This document shows, piece after piece, positions 9,302 through 17,653 of a DNA stretch of 38,785 nt (positions are counted from its first letter, which is position 1; each line of letters opens with the position of its first letter). Below the pieces are notes generated by a model, which had not been told where the DNA came from, made no database searches, and saw only the letters and a list, made by a program, of their open reading frames with translations. Origin of the DNA: an uncultured Lachnospiraceae bacterium (lineage in GTDB: Bacteria; Bacillota; Clostridia; Lachnospirales; Lachnospiraceae); the NCBI GenBank assembly GCA_947625465.1, contig CANQOK010000020.1, positions 1 to 38,785 on the forward strand, written 5' to 3'. The translations under genes were made by a program, and so were the position numbers.

Positions 9302-9736
9302 TTACAAATAGGGACGCATATCTTCTGTCAGCTTTGCTTCCATGGAGATCAGCCGTTTGGCAATATCCTTAGACTGTTCATCCGCCGCCTGATACTGGTT
9401 CAGATACCGGCTTAACGACTTCACGCCCATATTGCAGCCGTCTGTGATCAGGTCCGCGATGGTCTGATCCGAAGAATCCATTCCCATCTTCATATTGGTT
9501 TTCATCCAGGACATTCCCCTTGCCATAGGATTCGGATTTTTTCCGTCATCATGATAACGGTCCAGCTGTTCCTGAATCTCCACCTTCAGTTCTTCATGCT
9601 GCGTCTTACAGTCGATCAGGCAGTCGCTTAATTCCGTATTTTTCACGGAATCCAGCACTTCATCAATGGCGGACACGCCCATTTTGATCCCTGCGTCACA
9701 TTCCCGCAGCAGTTTAATCGTATCCCCTTCTATCAT
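9302..9736 (-). CDS. Hypothetical helical protein, possible four-helix bundle
   Basis: 144 residues, not assigned to a family with confidence. The sequence is almost entirely predicted helix without signal peptide or membrane segment, with a Met-rich middle (MARGMSWMKTNMKMGMDSSD) and Cys at 13, 39, 43 and 100. The pattern resembles small ferritin-like or spore-associated helical-bundle proteins common in Clostridia, but no metal ligands (ExxH) are visible. AAGGAGAG precedes the ATG by 6 nt. It lies 128 bp downstream of the sigma factor gene on the same strand and could share its transcript. Confidence 0.6.
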   Translation of the reverse strand: MIEGDTIKLLRECDAGIKMGVSAIDEVLDSVKNTELSDCLIDCKTQHEELKVEIQEQLDRYHDDGKNPNPMARGMSWMKTNMKMGMDSSDQTIADLITDGCNMGVKSLSRYLNQYQAADEQSKDIAKRLISMEAKLTEDMRPYL

Positions 9737-9864
9737 TGCAGGCTCTCCTTCCTTATCATTTAAGAATATAAGGATAGGATAACCAGATTTCGCTTACAGA
9801 ATACCGGTAGATTTTAACAGTATAACAAAAAACACCAGGAGATACAAGGAAAAGGTGACGCCGG

Positions 9865-11475
9865 TCAGCAATAAAAGGCGCAAAACTGGGCGCTCTCTCC
9901 TGTATAGAGGCCGCCGTCTTTCCAAAGGCGCGATAAGGTAGAACGCAGTTCAGTAACGGACATTCCGACATAGTATTCGAAATCGTCCTGTAAATATGGA
10001 TTGGAGTAACGGGCAACAACTTCTTTTACAGCCCCGATGCAGTCTTTCATATCCTTCTGCAAAGCCTGATATTCCGGTAATGCCTCCAGATATTCCTTCA
10101 GCCGGCTTTCCATATCCCCTTTAAATACAAGCGCGTTTACCGCCGCCGTACCGTCTTTGCGCAAGATACAGAAATTGTCTTCTACCAGTTTTTGCAGGTT
10201 TTCTTTTTCAGCGCCGGAAAGATCCGCAGGGCTTAAGCCGTCCGCAATCTGTTTGAGCGTTATATTAAGATGCAGGGCGGGCACATCATTCGCATATCTT
10301 CTTTGTTTGAATACCGGATCCTGCGGCACAGCCTGATAGCCACCCCAACAGATTTGATTCCACCCGTTTCCATTATTATTAAAGAATGCAGACGGCAAAC
10401 GGCAGGCGCCTCCCTGTTCAAATCCGATCATTCCCCAGCTTCCGCCGTCAGCCCGATTGAATTTTTCCCACCAATGGTCTGATAATGCGGAATTTTCAAT
10501 TTTCTGCTCCAGATAAAAGGCGAAAAACATCTGCGCGTCTTCCTCGCTGTAATCACTGGTGGTCACTCCCAGCGCAGCCGCTTTTTCCAGAGCTTTCTTC
10601 GCAAGCTGCCAGAAGGCGGCCGCATGCCGTTCCGTAAATTTACAGATTATTTCATTCTCTTCGTTTTGACATTCCTTAGGTTCAATAAAAAAGTTTGTCA
10701 GATATCTGCCGTCATCCAGCTTTTTCAAAAGTTCCGCTTTAACCAGTATTTCCGCCTCTTCTTCCATATAGGGAGCAGCAATTCCCAGTTCCAGCGCAAG
10801 TTCCTGCAGCGTGCAGGGGTTATTATGCGCCTCACAAAGAATATTATCCGGAATCTTTCTTCCGACTGCCGACCACGGAAGTCCGGTCGGCTGATTGCCG
10901 GAAGCGCAAAATGAAATTTTTTCCGGATCATAACTTTTCTTTCCATATTCTCTTGCCATATCCATTCCTTCTTTCAATATTTTTCTCGCACGGTACAGCT
11001 TAGACGTCACCGTGCCTTCCGGGACGCCGAGAGACCCGGCAATATCGCTGATTTTTCTGTTCTGCATATAATAGGCCAAAACAATGTTGCGGTAATCCGA
11101 CGCGATAAGCGATAACTCCCGACGAAGCAGCTGCAGCTGGTCGTCGCGGATCAGCACGCTCAGCAGATCTGCCGTCTGGTCCTCAATTTCGAAATCTCCG
11201 ATGTCAGCGCCGGCCACTGATTCGGAATATCTGCTTTTTCTATCACACCATGCGCTGTACCTGTTCCGTGCGATCTTCCACACCCAGGCCGGAAAATGCT
11301 TCGGAATTATCCCTTTTTTCAGCGATGTAATGATATTCAGCAGAATATCTGAGGTCAGATCTTCTGCTTCATTTGCGCTGCCTGTTTTTTTCAGACAGAA
11401 GTAATAGATCTTTTCCGCATAATTTTCTACAAGATCACAGATTAAGATATCGGTTTCAGAAGTGCTCTCTGCCAT
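9865..11475 (-). CDS. ECF-type sigma-70 factor with large C-terminal extension
   Basis: 536 residues. Residues of about 10-85 fit sigma region 2 (NEAEDLTSDILLNIITSL, then AWVWKIARNRYSAWCDRK) and about 110-170 fit region 4 with an HTH (ISDIAGSLGVPEGTVTSKLYRARKILK). A further 360 residues follow, far longer than a normal ECF sigma factor of about 160-200 residues. This extension contains a possible winged-helix stretch near 215-265 (CTLQELALELGIAAPYMEEE) and unassigned sequence with conserved-looking WGG/NNNGNGW segments. AAAGGAGG lies 8 nt before the ATG. No anti-sigma gene is adjacent, so the extension may be the regulatory or ligand-sensing part. Confidence 0.8.
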   Translation of the reverse strand: MAESTSETDILICDLVENYAEKIYYFCLKKTGSANEAEDLTSDILLNIITSLKKGIIPKHFPAWVWKIARNRYSAWCDRKSRYSESVAGADIGDFEIEDQTADLLSVLIRDDQLQLLRRELSLIASDYRNIVLAYYMQNRKISDIAGSLGVPEGTVTSKLYRARKILKEGMDMAREYGKKSYDPEKISFCASGNQPTGLPWSAVGRKIPDNILCEAHNNPCTLQELALELGIAAPYMEEEAEILVKAELLKKLDDGRYLTNFFIEPKECQNEENEIICKFTERHAAAFWQLAKKALEKAAALGVTTSDYSEEDAQMFFAFYLEQKIENSALSDHWWEKFNRADGGSWGMIGFEQGGACRLPSAFFNNNGNGWNQICWGGYQAVPQDPVFKQRRYANDVPALHLNITLKQIADGLSPADLSGAEKENLQKLVEDNFCILRKDGTAAVNALVFKGDMESRLKEYLEALPEYQALQKDMKDCIGAVKEVVARYSNPYLQDDFEYYVGMSVTELRSTLSRLWKDGGLYTGESAQFCAFYC

Positions 11476-11527
11476 GCTCTCAACCTCCTTTCACCCATAT
11501 AGTGCGGTAAATACAGATTTCATTGCA

Positions 11528-11591
11528 GAAAAATTAAAAAAAATGAGAACTCGAATTCCAATGCGCACTGCATCAGAATCAGAGTTCTCAA
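11528..11591 (-). terminator. Terminator of the CxxC-module surface protein gene
   Basis: On the minus strand the arms GAGAACTC and GAGTTCTC (outer ends at 11591 and about 11543) are followed by a long T-tract (11528-11541). It lies 84 bp past the stop at 11675 and just upstream of the sigma factor gene. Confidence 0.75.
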
Positions 11592-11674
11592 TTCATTTAC
11601 TCCTGCGCCTTTCCCCTTGATTGCTTAAGAGAATTTATCAATGTCACTACCCATCACATGGGAAGATTCTTCTA

Positions 11675-14600
11675 TCAGGAAAGTATCCCTATTTTCCTGC
11701 GATGCTTCTCAGAAAGAAGCAGTCCGATAAGACCGGCGGCGCTTAGGCCTGCCAGGACAAACCACAGGAAAATTTGCGTGTCGTCCCCTGTCTGCGGACT
11801 GGATGGCTGCAGGTTCTCATCCGGATCCTCCGTACCCGGATTGGATGGCTGCAGGTTCTCGCCCGGATCCTCTGTACCCGGGTCGGATGGCTGCAGGTTC
11901 TCGCCCGGATTCTCTGTACCCGGGTTGGATGGCTGCAGGTTCTCGCCCGGATTCTCTGTACCCGGGTTGGATGAATCGTCCTTCTTTTCAGATTCCGCAT
12001 TCACCAGGACATAGAAAGATAAATGATCTACGGTAAAGGTTACATATTTCCCGTCCTGGCTGAGAGAGGTTTTGACTGCCGTCATCGTATCGCCTTCCAC
12101 ATGATAGACGAGCGTTTTGTCTGCCGCCCAGCCTTCCGGCACCGGAACCCGGATCGTGAGCGAACTGTTGGGCTGGATGTTCTGCCCGGTCACAGTATCG
12201 AACAGCCGGATATCGAACGGGACAAAGGTCTTGTACTTCTTTCCCACCGTGTTCAAAATGCTGGCGTAATCCTTATCAGAAGCGGATAATTTATCAACCA
12301 CCAGTTTTACATCCTTGTAGAACTCTGTCTGGCCGACAGGAATTTCCGCTTCGATCCCATTGTCAGGCTCCACGAGGATACCGGGATCACCGCTGTATGA
12401 CGGATCTTTCGCCCCGCAGACAAGGCAGACGCCTTTTTCGTACTGGTGCTCCGCATTGTTTTCGATCGCGCCGCAATCGCACTCTTTCCAATGGTTTGTG
12501 ATGTCGGATTTCCAGTCACCGAAGGTATGCGTATGTTCTTCCGGGATCATGTCGATCTCTTCGCCCTCTTTCAGCAGAGTCTGGCAGCCCAGGCAGTAGA
12601 TGTCTCCGGTATAGCCCTTCTCAGTCGTCGTGGGGTTTTTATGGTTGCGCTGTTCCTCGCCGCCCGTATGGACGTTCGGATTCTTTTCACCGTATTCGGC
12701 ACCGCAGACCTCACAGTGGGCGCCGCTCTGACAGGAGGCTTCGCCGCCCGTATGCGGAACGGGAGTGGAGCTTACCTGGCAGTTTTCGTTTGTGCAGGCA
12801 ATCGTGTGTCCGTCGCCTACCACCTCGACTCGCCCGTTAAACTGATGAGACTGCTTTCCTTCCACGATGACAGCCTTACAGGTAACACAGGTGATGTCGG
12901 CCGTGCAGTCGGGAACGGCCTCACTGTGCTCATGTGCACCCCGCTGCACGCTCTGACACACGATACAGCTGCGGGAATGTCCTTCGCCGTTCTCAAGAAC
13001 TTCCCAGGCTCCCCAGACATGGTCGGATCGTTCCTCCTCTTTCAGTTTGCCGCAGATGGAGCATTTCGGCGTGTGCGCCGTCTCGTCATACTGAAACTCG
13101 GTATATTGGTGTTCATGCGCCGGTTTTTTCTCGATGACGGAACCGGGCTGTTTTATCTGTTGGCACCCAAGGCAGTAGACATCGCCTGTATAGCCTTCCT
13201 CTTCCTCAGTGGCTTCTTTCGCATTCCGAATTTCTTCGCCGCCATTGTGATTGGACGGATCAAGAGATCCGAATTTGGTGTGGCAGATCTTACATTCCGC
13301 CTGTTCGGTGCAGTTTGCAACGATTCCGGCAATATGCTCTTCTGTCTTTTCCTGATGGCAGTCGTTATTGGTACAGATCAGACTGTGCCCGGTTTCGGTA
13401 TGCCCGGACCCGTCATATACCCAGGAATGATTCGGGGTGCCCTCCACGATGACGAGACCGCAGTCCTTGCAGGTATTGGGTGTGGTGCAATCGTAGTCGT
13501 CAATCACATTATGTTTGTATTTTTCCTGCACCTCACAGCCCGGATTGATACAAACCCGGTAATGGTTCTCGCCGGTGGTCTGCCAGGAGCCCTCGTAATT
13601 ATGCGATGACGCTTCCCGAACAACTCCATAACAGATCCCGCATCTCACCGCCTGGGTGCAGTCCCCTTCGTACGGACTGTCTTTCGATACATCATGGACT
13701 TCCAGTTCTGTTTTTGCGCCGCATAAGGTGCAGTGCTGCCAGTGGTACTCGCCGTCAGATTCATAGATTCCGTCCGGAATATGCTCTTTGCCATGGACAT
13801 GCTCACACTTTGTACATTTGCCGTTGACATAGGTGTGCGCTTCCCTGCTGCTTTCTACGGGCTTGCTGCATCCCGTGTGTGAGCACAAAGCTATATGGTA
13901 TTCATCCATTTCGCCAGGAACCGGGATATATTTACGTTTTGCTTCGTACCCCGGCACATGCATCGAGCCGTCTTTTATGGTCGAATTACAGTATTGACAT
14001 ATAATCGGCGTCGTGCAGTCTCCGTCGTCGTTTCCGGAACAGTATTCCGTTTCGGTGGTCTTACAGGATTTACATGTTTTTTTGTGCTGCTTCTGCGCAC
14101 CCTGAAGCGAAGCAATGGCAGTATATTTCCAATCGTGGTCGGGTTTCGCCTCGACCACAGTCTGATTGCACACCGTGCAGAGCACTGGCGTTGTGCAGTC
14201 TCCATCATCTGCTGCGGGCGTATGTTTATTTGTCGCCGGGATGACTGTGGTTTCCTCACTGAGTGCCTGGCATTTGGAGCATCTTTTTGTCTCCTGGCCT
14301 TCCACGCCGCAGGTCGCCTGCTGCAGAATGACCGGGATGGTGTAATCATGTCCCGTCGGTTCCTCTGTGTTCTCCTGAACCTTTTCTATGGCACCGCATT
14401 TCCGGCATTCCTTATAGGTATATCCGGCTTCGGTACAGGTGGCGGGCATAGTCAGTACTTCTTCTTTCCAGGTGTGTACGATCTGGTCGCCGCCCTCGGT
14501 TTTCATCTCGCCGCAGAGGACGCATCGCTGTACTTTTTCGTTCGTACAGGCAGAGCTTTCCATATCCTCCCATTTATGATCTGATTTCGGGATTTCTTCC

Positions 14601-15481
14601 CTTCCGGGGTGCTCCGGGTTCGGCGTGTTGCACCAAATACAGCTGCTTTCTTTCCAACCGGGTTCGGTACAGGTCGGGCTCTTTCCCTTGTTCGTGTAAA
14701 AATGCTTGTCTTTTGTCTCAAGTACGGTTGTAAAGGTTTCAGAACAGTTATAGCATTCAAAAACCTCGGCGCCGTTTTCTTTACAGGTTCCGTTCTTCGT
14801 CAATCTGGTAACGCCAGAATGCCCCTTCGGGCCGATGCTTTCGCAGGCGATCACGATACCGCACTCTTGGCAGGTAGTGATTTTTACATTGTCGGTTTTG
14901 CAATCGTTATGATTGACTGACCCAGTTTCACACTGTGTATGTTTTTTAAGGTCAATCGGTTTATCCCCTTCCGTTTTGACCTCTACAAACCCACAAACGG
15001 AGCATGTTTGTGTGATATAGGTCAGCCCATCGCAATCACTCTTCTCTCTCTGCTCCGCTTCGAACTGATGCTGTGTGGGGCCCTGTTTTCCGTCGTCAAC
15101 AATAACCGTAAACCAGGTATTGCAGTACTGACAGGGGCGCAGGGAAGAAGTTCCAGATCCGTGCGTACAGGATGCTTCATAATACTTTTCTTCCATTTCG
15201 CCGCGAACCAGCCTGCTGGGGTTGTCCGGATGGGGATAGATACCGGAAGTCGAGCCCAGCACATGGCAACCGCCTTCGGCAGCATCACAGTGCATTTTCT
15301 CAATGTTTTCCTCTGTATCGGCAATGTCCGATCTGGAAGCTGTCGGAGCTCCGGAAACAGCTGCGGTTTGGATTCCCTCAGCGTGTCCATACTCCTGTCC
15401 TAAGGCTTCTATTCCCGAGTACATGCTCAGTGTCAGGCAGGCACTGAGTAATACACTGAGAATTTTCTTCGTTCTTGTCAT
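11675..15481 (-). CDS. Giant cell-wall-anchored protein of repeated CxxC modules
   Basis: 1268 residues from the ATG at 15481, chosen for AAAGGTGG 8 nt upstream and because it leaves a clean signal peptide (MTRTKKILSVLLSACLTLSM). Most of the protein (about 60-1040) is a series of CxxC-based modules with His-rich linkers, such as DCTTPVLCTVCNQTV and ECRKCGAIEKV; the spacing suggests small metal-binding or disulfide modules. A beta-rich domain follows (about 1050-1185, ending with TVDHLSFYVLVN), then a four-fold 14-residue Pro/Asn/Glu spacer, a sortase signal SPQTGDD, a hydrophobic helix and a basic tail. It shares style with the 257-5509 protein but lacks the transglutaminase triad. Ligand unknown. 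Confidence 0.8.
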   Translation of the reverse strand: MTRTKKILSVLLSACLTLSMYSGIEALGQEYGHAEGIQTAAVSGAPTASRSDIADTEENIEKMHCDAAEGGCHVLGSTSGIYPHPDNPSRLVRGEMEEKYYEASCTHGSGTSSLRPCQYCNTWFTVIVDDGKQGPTQHQFEAEQREKSDCDGLTYITQTCSVCGFVEVKTEGDKPIDLKKHTQCETGSVNHNDCKTDNVKITTCQECGIVIACESIGPKGHSGVTRLTKNGTCKENGAEVFECYNCSETFTTVLETKDKHFYTNKGKSPTCTEPGWKESSCIWCNTPNPEHPGREEIPKSDHKWEDMESSACTNEKVQRCVLCGEMKTEGGDQIVHTWKEEVLTMPATCTEAGYTYKECRKCGAIEKVQENTEEPTGHDYTIPVILQQATCGVEGQETKRCSKCQALSEETTVIPATNKHTPAADDGDCTTPVLCTVCNQTVVEAKPDHDWKYTAIASLQGAQKQHKKTCKSCKTTETEYCSGNDDGDCTTPIICQYCNSTIKDGSMHVPGYEAKRKYIPVPGEMDEYHIALCSHTGCSKPVESSREAHTYVNGKCTKCEHVHGKEHIPDGIYESDGEYHWQHCTLCGAKTELEVHDVSKDSPYEGDCTQAVRCGICYGVVREASSHNYEGSWQTTGENHYRVCINPGCEVQEKYKHNVIDDYDCTTPNTCKDCGLVIVEGTPNHSWVYDGSGHTETGHSLICTNNDCHQEKTEEHIAGIVANCTEQAECKICHTKFGSLDPSNHNGGEEIRNAKEATEEEEGYTGDVYCLGCQQIKQPGSVIEKKPAHEHQYTEFQYDETAHTPKCSICGKLKEEERSDHVWGAWEVLENGEGHSRSCIVCQSVQRGAHEHSEAVPDCTADITCVTCKAVIVEGKQSHQFNGRVEVVGDGHTIACTNENCQVSSTPVPHTGGEASCQSGAHCEVCGAEYGEKNPNVHTGGEEQRNHKNPTTTEKGYTGDIYCLGCQTLLKEGEEIDMIPEEHTHTFGDWKSDITNHWKECDCGAIENNAEHQYEKGVCLVCGAKDPSYSGDPGILVEPDNGIEAEIPVGQTEFYKDVKLVVDKLSASDKDYASILNTVGKKYKTFVPFDIRLFDTVTGQNIQPNSSLTIRVPVPEGWAADKTLVYHVEGDTMTAVKTSLSQDGKYVTFTVDHLSFYVLVNAESEKKDDSSNPGTENPGENLQPSNPGTENPGENLQPSDPGTEDPGENLQPSNPGTEDPDENLQPSSPQTGDDTQIFLWFVLAGLSAAGLIGLLLSEKHRRKIGILS
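11801..11968. repeat. Four tandem 42-bp repeats (wall-spanning spacer)
   Basis: Four head-to-tail 42-bp units, each starting GGATGGCTGCAGGTTCTC on the plus strand; the last two copies are identical and the others differ by a few bases. Each encodes 14 residues (NPGTENPGENLQPS type) just before the sortase signal. Near-identity makes copy-number change by slippage likely. Confidence 0.9.
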
Positions 15482-15568
15482 ATGACATTCCACCTTTCTC
15501 ATTGTAAAATCTGCTTCTCTTGATAGTTTCCTTTGTCCCCTCAATATCCTGTTACCCTCTCACTGCTT

Positions 15569-15608
15569 ATGTGAAATAAATTATACTTTATTCACATACT
15601 TTTTACAA
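15569..15608 (-). promoter_or_regulatory. Promoter with dyad symmetry for the 11675-15481 gene
   Basis: Minus-strand TTGTAA (15603-15608), 17-bp spacer, TATAAT (15580-15585). The arms ATGTGAA and TTCACAT, 15 bp apart, surround the -10 region (15569-15597), which would suit an operator for a dimeric regulator. Confidence 0.6.
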
Positions 15609-15706
15609 TAGATTTTTTGACATATGTATAAATTTCCATTCTAAAAGATACTTAAAAACAATATACTTTTCGGCGAAGTAATCCAAAGAAAAAAAGGCTT
15701 AACATA

Positions 15707-15776
15707 AAAAATCGGGAAAAGCCCATAAATTAAGCCTTTCCCGGTTCCCACCGAAGCGGAGAAAGAGGGATTTGAA
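15707..15776. other. attL: left end of the integrated element
   Basis: This stretch of about 70 bp repeats, with about four mismatches, the tRNA-Ser 3' end and its downstream terminator at 25063-25132. It contains the terminator hairpin arms (GGGAAAAGCCC and AAGCCTTTCCCG) and a 20-nt copy of the tRNA 3' end (15757-15776, GGAGAAAGAGGGATTTGAA). Identity stops at 15776, which marks the boundary. Such repeats are made when a tyrosine recombinase inserts an element into a tRNA 3' end. Confidence 0.9.
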
Positions 15777-15836
15777 GTAACCGGAATATTTGTAGAAAGG
15801 AGTATTCCGGATATCATTCTAAAAGATGTTCTCGCA

Positions 15837-15846
15837 AAGTTCTCAA
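15837..15846 (+). other. Candidate integrase arm-type site, left end
   Basis: AAGTTCTCAA, 61 bp inside attL, with a degenerate neighbour TGTTCTCG just before it. The same 10-mer occurs twice inside the right end (25018-25027 and 25038-25047). Repeats at both ends of a tyrosine-recombinase element usually are arm-binding sites. Confidence 0.45.
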
Positions 15847-15952
15847 TACTCTTAATACTACACAGCTTTTCTAAAAATAAATTTTCTATAGGCAAAATCA
15901 TTTCTTGTCAAAATTTTATACCAAACATCCACCCCAAAAACAAGACCTTCTA

Positions 15953-15991
15953 TATAAAAAATAAGAGGACAAGAATTTCTTCTTGCCCTCT
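15953..15991 (-). terminator. Terminator of the transglutaminase-like lipoprotein gene
   Basis: Minus-strand hairpin between AGAGGGCAAGAA and TTCTTGTCCTCT, followed by a T-rich run (15953-15962), located 9 bp after the stop at 16000. Confidence 0.8.
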
Positions 15992-15999
15992 GAACCGTT

Positions 16000-17349
16000 T
16001 TACTTATACTGGCTGAAGTCCCAATACTTCACCGTCTTCGGGTTGAATACGTTTTCTTCAGAGCCTGGCTGTTCCGGATATTCTACCCATTCACCGTCGA
16101 TATATACGATTGCGTATTCGTGTTGCAAGTATCCTGCTGCTTCGCCTTTTGCATTATACCCCAATTCTTTCGCAAGCATACAAAGGATGTTTGTGAAGTT
16201 TATACATGTGCCACGTTTACTCTGCCAATACGGTTTTATTGTATCACTCAACAGATACACAAAATTGTAATTACCGTCATTTAAGCAGTATTTGAAGTTA
16301 GTGTTAATCCAATTGTTCAAGTAGTCAATTTTACCCCTTGCAGACAGGTTCTTCAGCTTCGGAGAGAGTTCCTTTACTGTATTTTTTACCCACTTGGCTT
16401 CTTCGGTTTTGTAGTCTTTTACCGTAATCTTAAAAGATACCTTTGTAAGGTTATTATAACAGTAATACTCGTCGCCTATGGTTTCCTTTATATAAACCGT
16501 GTACGTTCCTGGCTTTTCAAAAGACATAGAATACAAATAACCACCATCTACTTTATAAACGGCGTCGGATTCTACCTTTGTACCTTTTACATCTGCATAA
16601 GTTAATGTAGACCATCTACCAACTACTCCGGGCTCGTCAATATTCGTTTCTACAATAACACTACCTTTTTTACCCCACATCCCATTCGGATTATCGGTCT
16701 TAATGTAAATCGCTATTACCGAATTCGTCAGGCATTCTTCATTCAGCACATATGCCTTGTAGGAATACCCCTTCTTTGCCTGCGTTGTTGCCTTCTCGGT
16801 CGGCTTCTTTGTAGTCTGCTGAACAGGCTTCTTTGTTGCCTTTTCGGTCGCTTTCTGCGTTGCCTTCTGTGTTTGCTTTGTTACCGTCTGTGTTACTTTT
16901 CTCGCCGTTGTTGCCTTTTCCGTTACCCTTTTAGCCGTGGTAGGCTGGGTTACCGCCGTCGTTACCCTACTTGTTGTAGGCTGGGTTACCCCCGGCGCAC
17001 TTTTTTCACTCCCTTCCGCCTTCGTTGTACCCTTCGTTGTACCGGTTACCTTTTCCGTTCCCGTTGTTCCATTCGTAACTGTTTCCTTCCCGTCAGCCCC
17101 GTCAACTACTTCCGCTGTGCTTGTTTCGCCATTCTTCACCTCGGTAGTTTCAGCGGTGTTAGCTTCATTACCCTCGGTTTTAAAGGTTACCCCTTCACCA
17201 GAGGTTTCGATTACGTTTTCTATATGAGTAGTGCTCGCCAGTACCCTAACGGTCTCACTTTCTACCCTAGCTTCCGAACAGCCGGTGATACCGATTACGC
17301 TTCCGACTGCTAACGTGCAAATCAATGTTGTTGCGATTGTTTTTCTCAT
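16000..17349 (-). CDS. Lipoprotein with Thr-rich linker and transglutaminase-like domain (element cargo)
   Basis: 449 residues from the ATG at 17349, which has AAGGAGGTGA 7 nt upstream. MRKTIATTLICTLAVGSVIGITGC is a lipoprotein signal with lipobox Cys24. A Thr/Lys-rich linker (about 50-205) follows, then a beta-rich region (about 210-320) and a transglutaminase-like domain at the C-terminus with Cys382 (KRGTCINF), His410 (LQHEYAIVYIDGEW) and an acidic third position nearby. It should sit outside the membrane and act on protein substrates. It lies in the mobile element. Its signal peptide and linker resemble those of the lipoprotein at 17654-18703, while the C-terminal domain is unrelated. It is probably controlled by the symmetric operator at 17397-17458. 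Confidence 0.8.
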   Translation of the reverse strand: MRKTIATTLICTLAVGSVIGITGCSEARVESETVRVLASTTHIENVIETSGEGVTFKTEGNEANTAETTEVKNGETSTAEVVDGADGKETVTNGTTGTEKVTGTTKGTTKAEGSEKSAPGVTQPTTSRVTTAVTQPTTAKRVTEKATTARKVTQTVTKQTQKATQKATEKATKKPVQQTTKKPTEKATTQAKKGYSYKAYVLNEECLTNSVIAIYIKTDNPNGMWGKKGSVIVETNIDEPGVVGRWSTLTYADVKGTKVESDAVYKVDGGYLYSMSFEKPGTYTVYIKETIGDEYYCYNNLTKVSFKITVKDYKTEEAKWVKNTVKELSPKLKNLSARGKIDYLNNWINTNFKYCLNDGNYNFVYLLSDTIKPYWQSKRGTCINFTNILCMLAKELGYNAKGEAAGYLQHEYAIVYIDGEWVEYPEQPGSEENVFNPKTVKYWDFSQYK

Positions 17350-17396
17350 ACACAAATCACCTCCTTAGTATTTTTTTGTTTAAAATGGCATATAGG

Positions 17397-17458
17397 CTTG
17401 ACATATTACCCGAATAATGCTAATATAATTGTAAACCATATTTGAGTAATATGTCAAG
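17397..17458. promoter_or_regulatory. Symmetric operator with divergent promoters upstream of lipoprotein 1
   Basis: Perfect 13-bp inverted repeat CTTGACATATTAC (17397-17409) and GTAATATGTCAAG (17446-17458), with partial symmetry reaching about 20 bp per arm. Each arm contains a TTGACA -35 box. On the plus strand it is 17 bp from TAATAT; on the minus strand, 17 bp from TTACAA. This fits an autoregulated divergent control region of the neighbouring XRE family. Confidence 0.7.
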
Positions 17459-17479
17459 TTAAAAAAAGGAGTTTTACTT

Positions 17480-17545
17480 ATAATTTTATTTGATTCACTA
17501 TGGTAAGTGGTTTTATGTAGATCAAGGCAGATATCTACTGGAATT
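17480..17545 (+). pseudogene. Remnant of an XRE regulator gene
   Basis: This stretch aligns in frame with the first 20 or so codons of the intact regulator at 18815. The start codon is ATA instead of ATG, the next codons read ILFD-LW, then TAA replaces CAA, and the QIS codons (CAGATATCT) are still recognisable near 17528. The upstream operator is also shared. It is best read as the decayed second copy of a duplicated regulator-lipoprotein unit. Confidence 0.65.
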
Positions 17546-17605
17546 GCAATACCTATCTAGAAGATTTTTACATTTTCTACAAATTTTTACACCACCTTTA
17601 AAATA

Positions 17606-17639
17606 AAAGTACCACTTATCCATAGACAAGTGGTACTTT
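17606..17639 (-). terminator. Terminator of lipoprotein 2 gene
   Basis: Perfect 12-bp inverted repeat AAAGTACCACTT / AAGTGGTACTTT with a 10-nt loop, followed on the minus strand by TTTTATTTTAAA. It starts 15 bp after the stop at 17654. Confidence 0.85.
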
Positions 17640-17653
17640 GACAAGTTAGATTT

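Noticed and set aside
9756-10019. Leftward 87-codon frame at the end of the sigma factor gene
   Set aside because: Overlaps the sigma gene in another frame and has no ribosome site or recognisable sequence.
11801-11968. 42-bp repeats as a CRISPR array
   Set aside because: Units touch without spacers and stay in frame within a coding region.
12446-13609. 387-codon frame opposite the CxxC-module surface gene
   Set aside because: Antisense shadow: the real gene has signal peptide, repeats and sortase signal, and the frame lacks a ribosome site.
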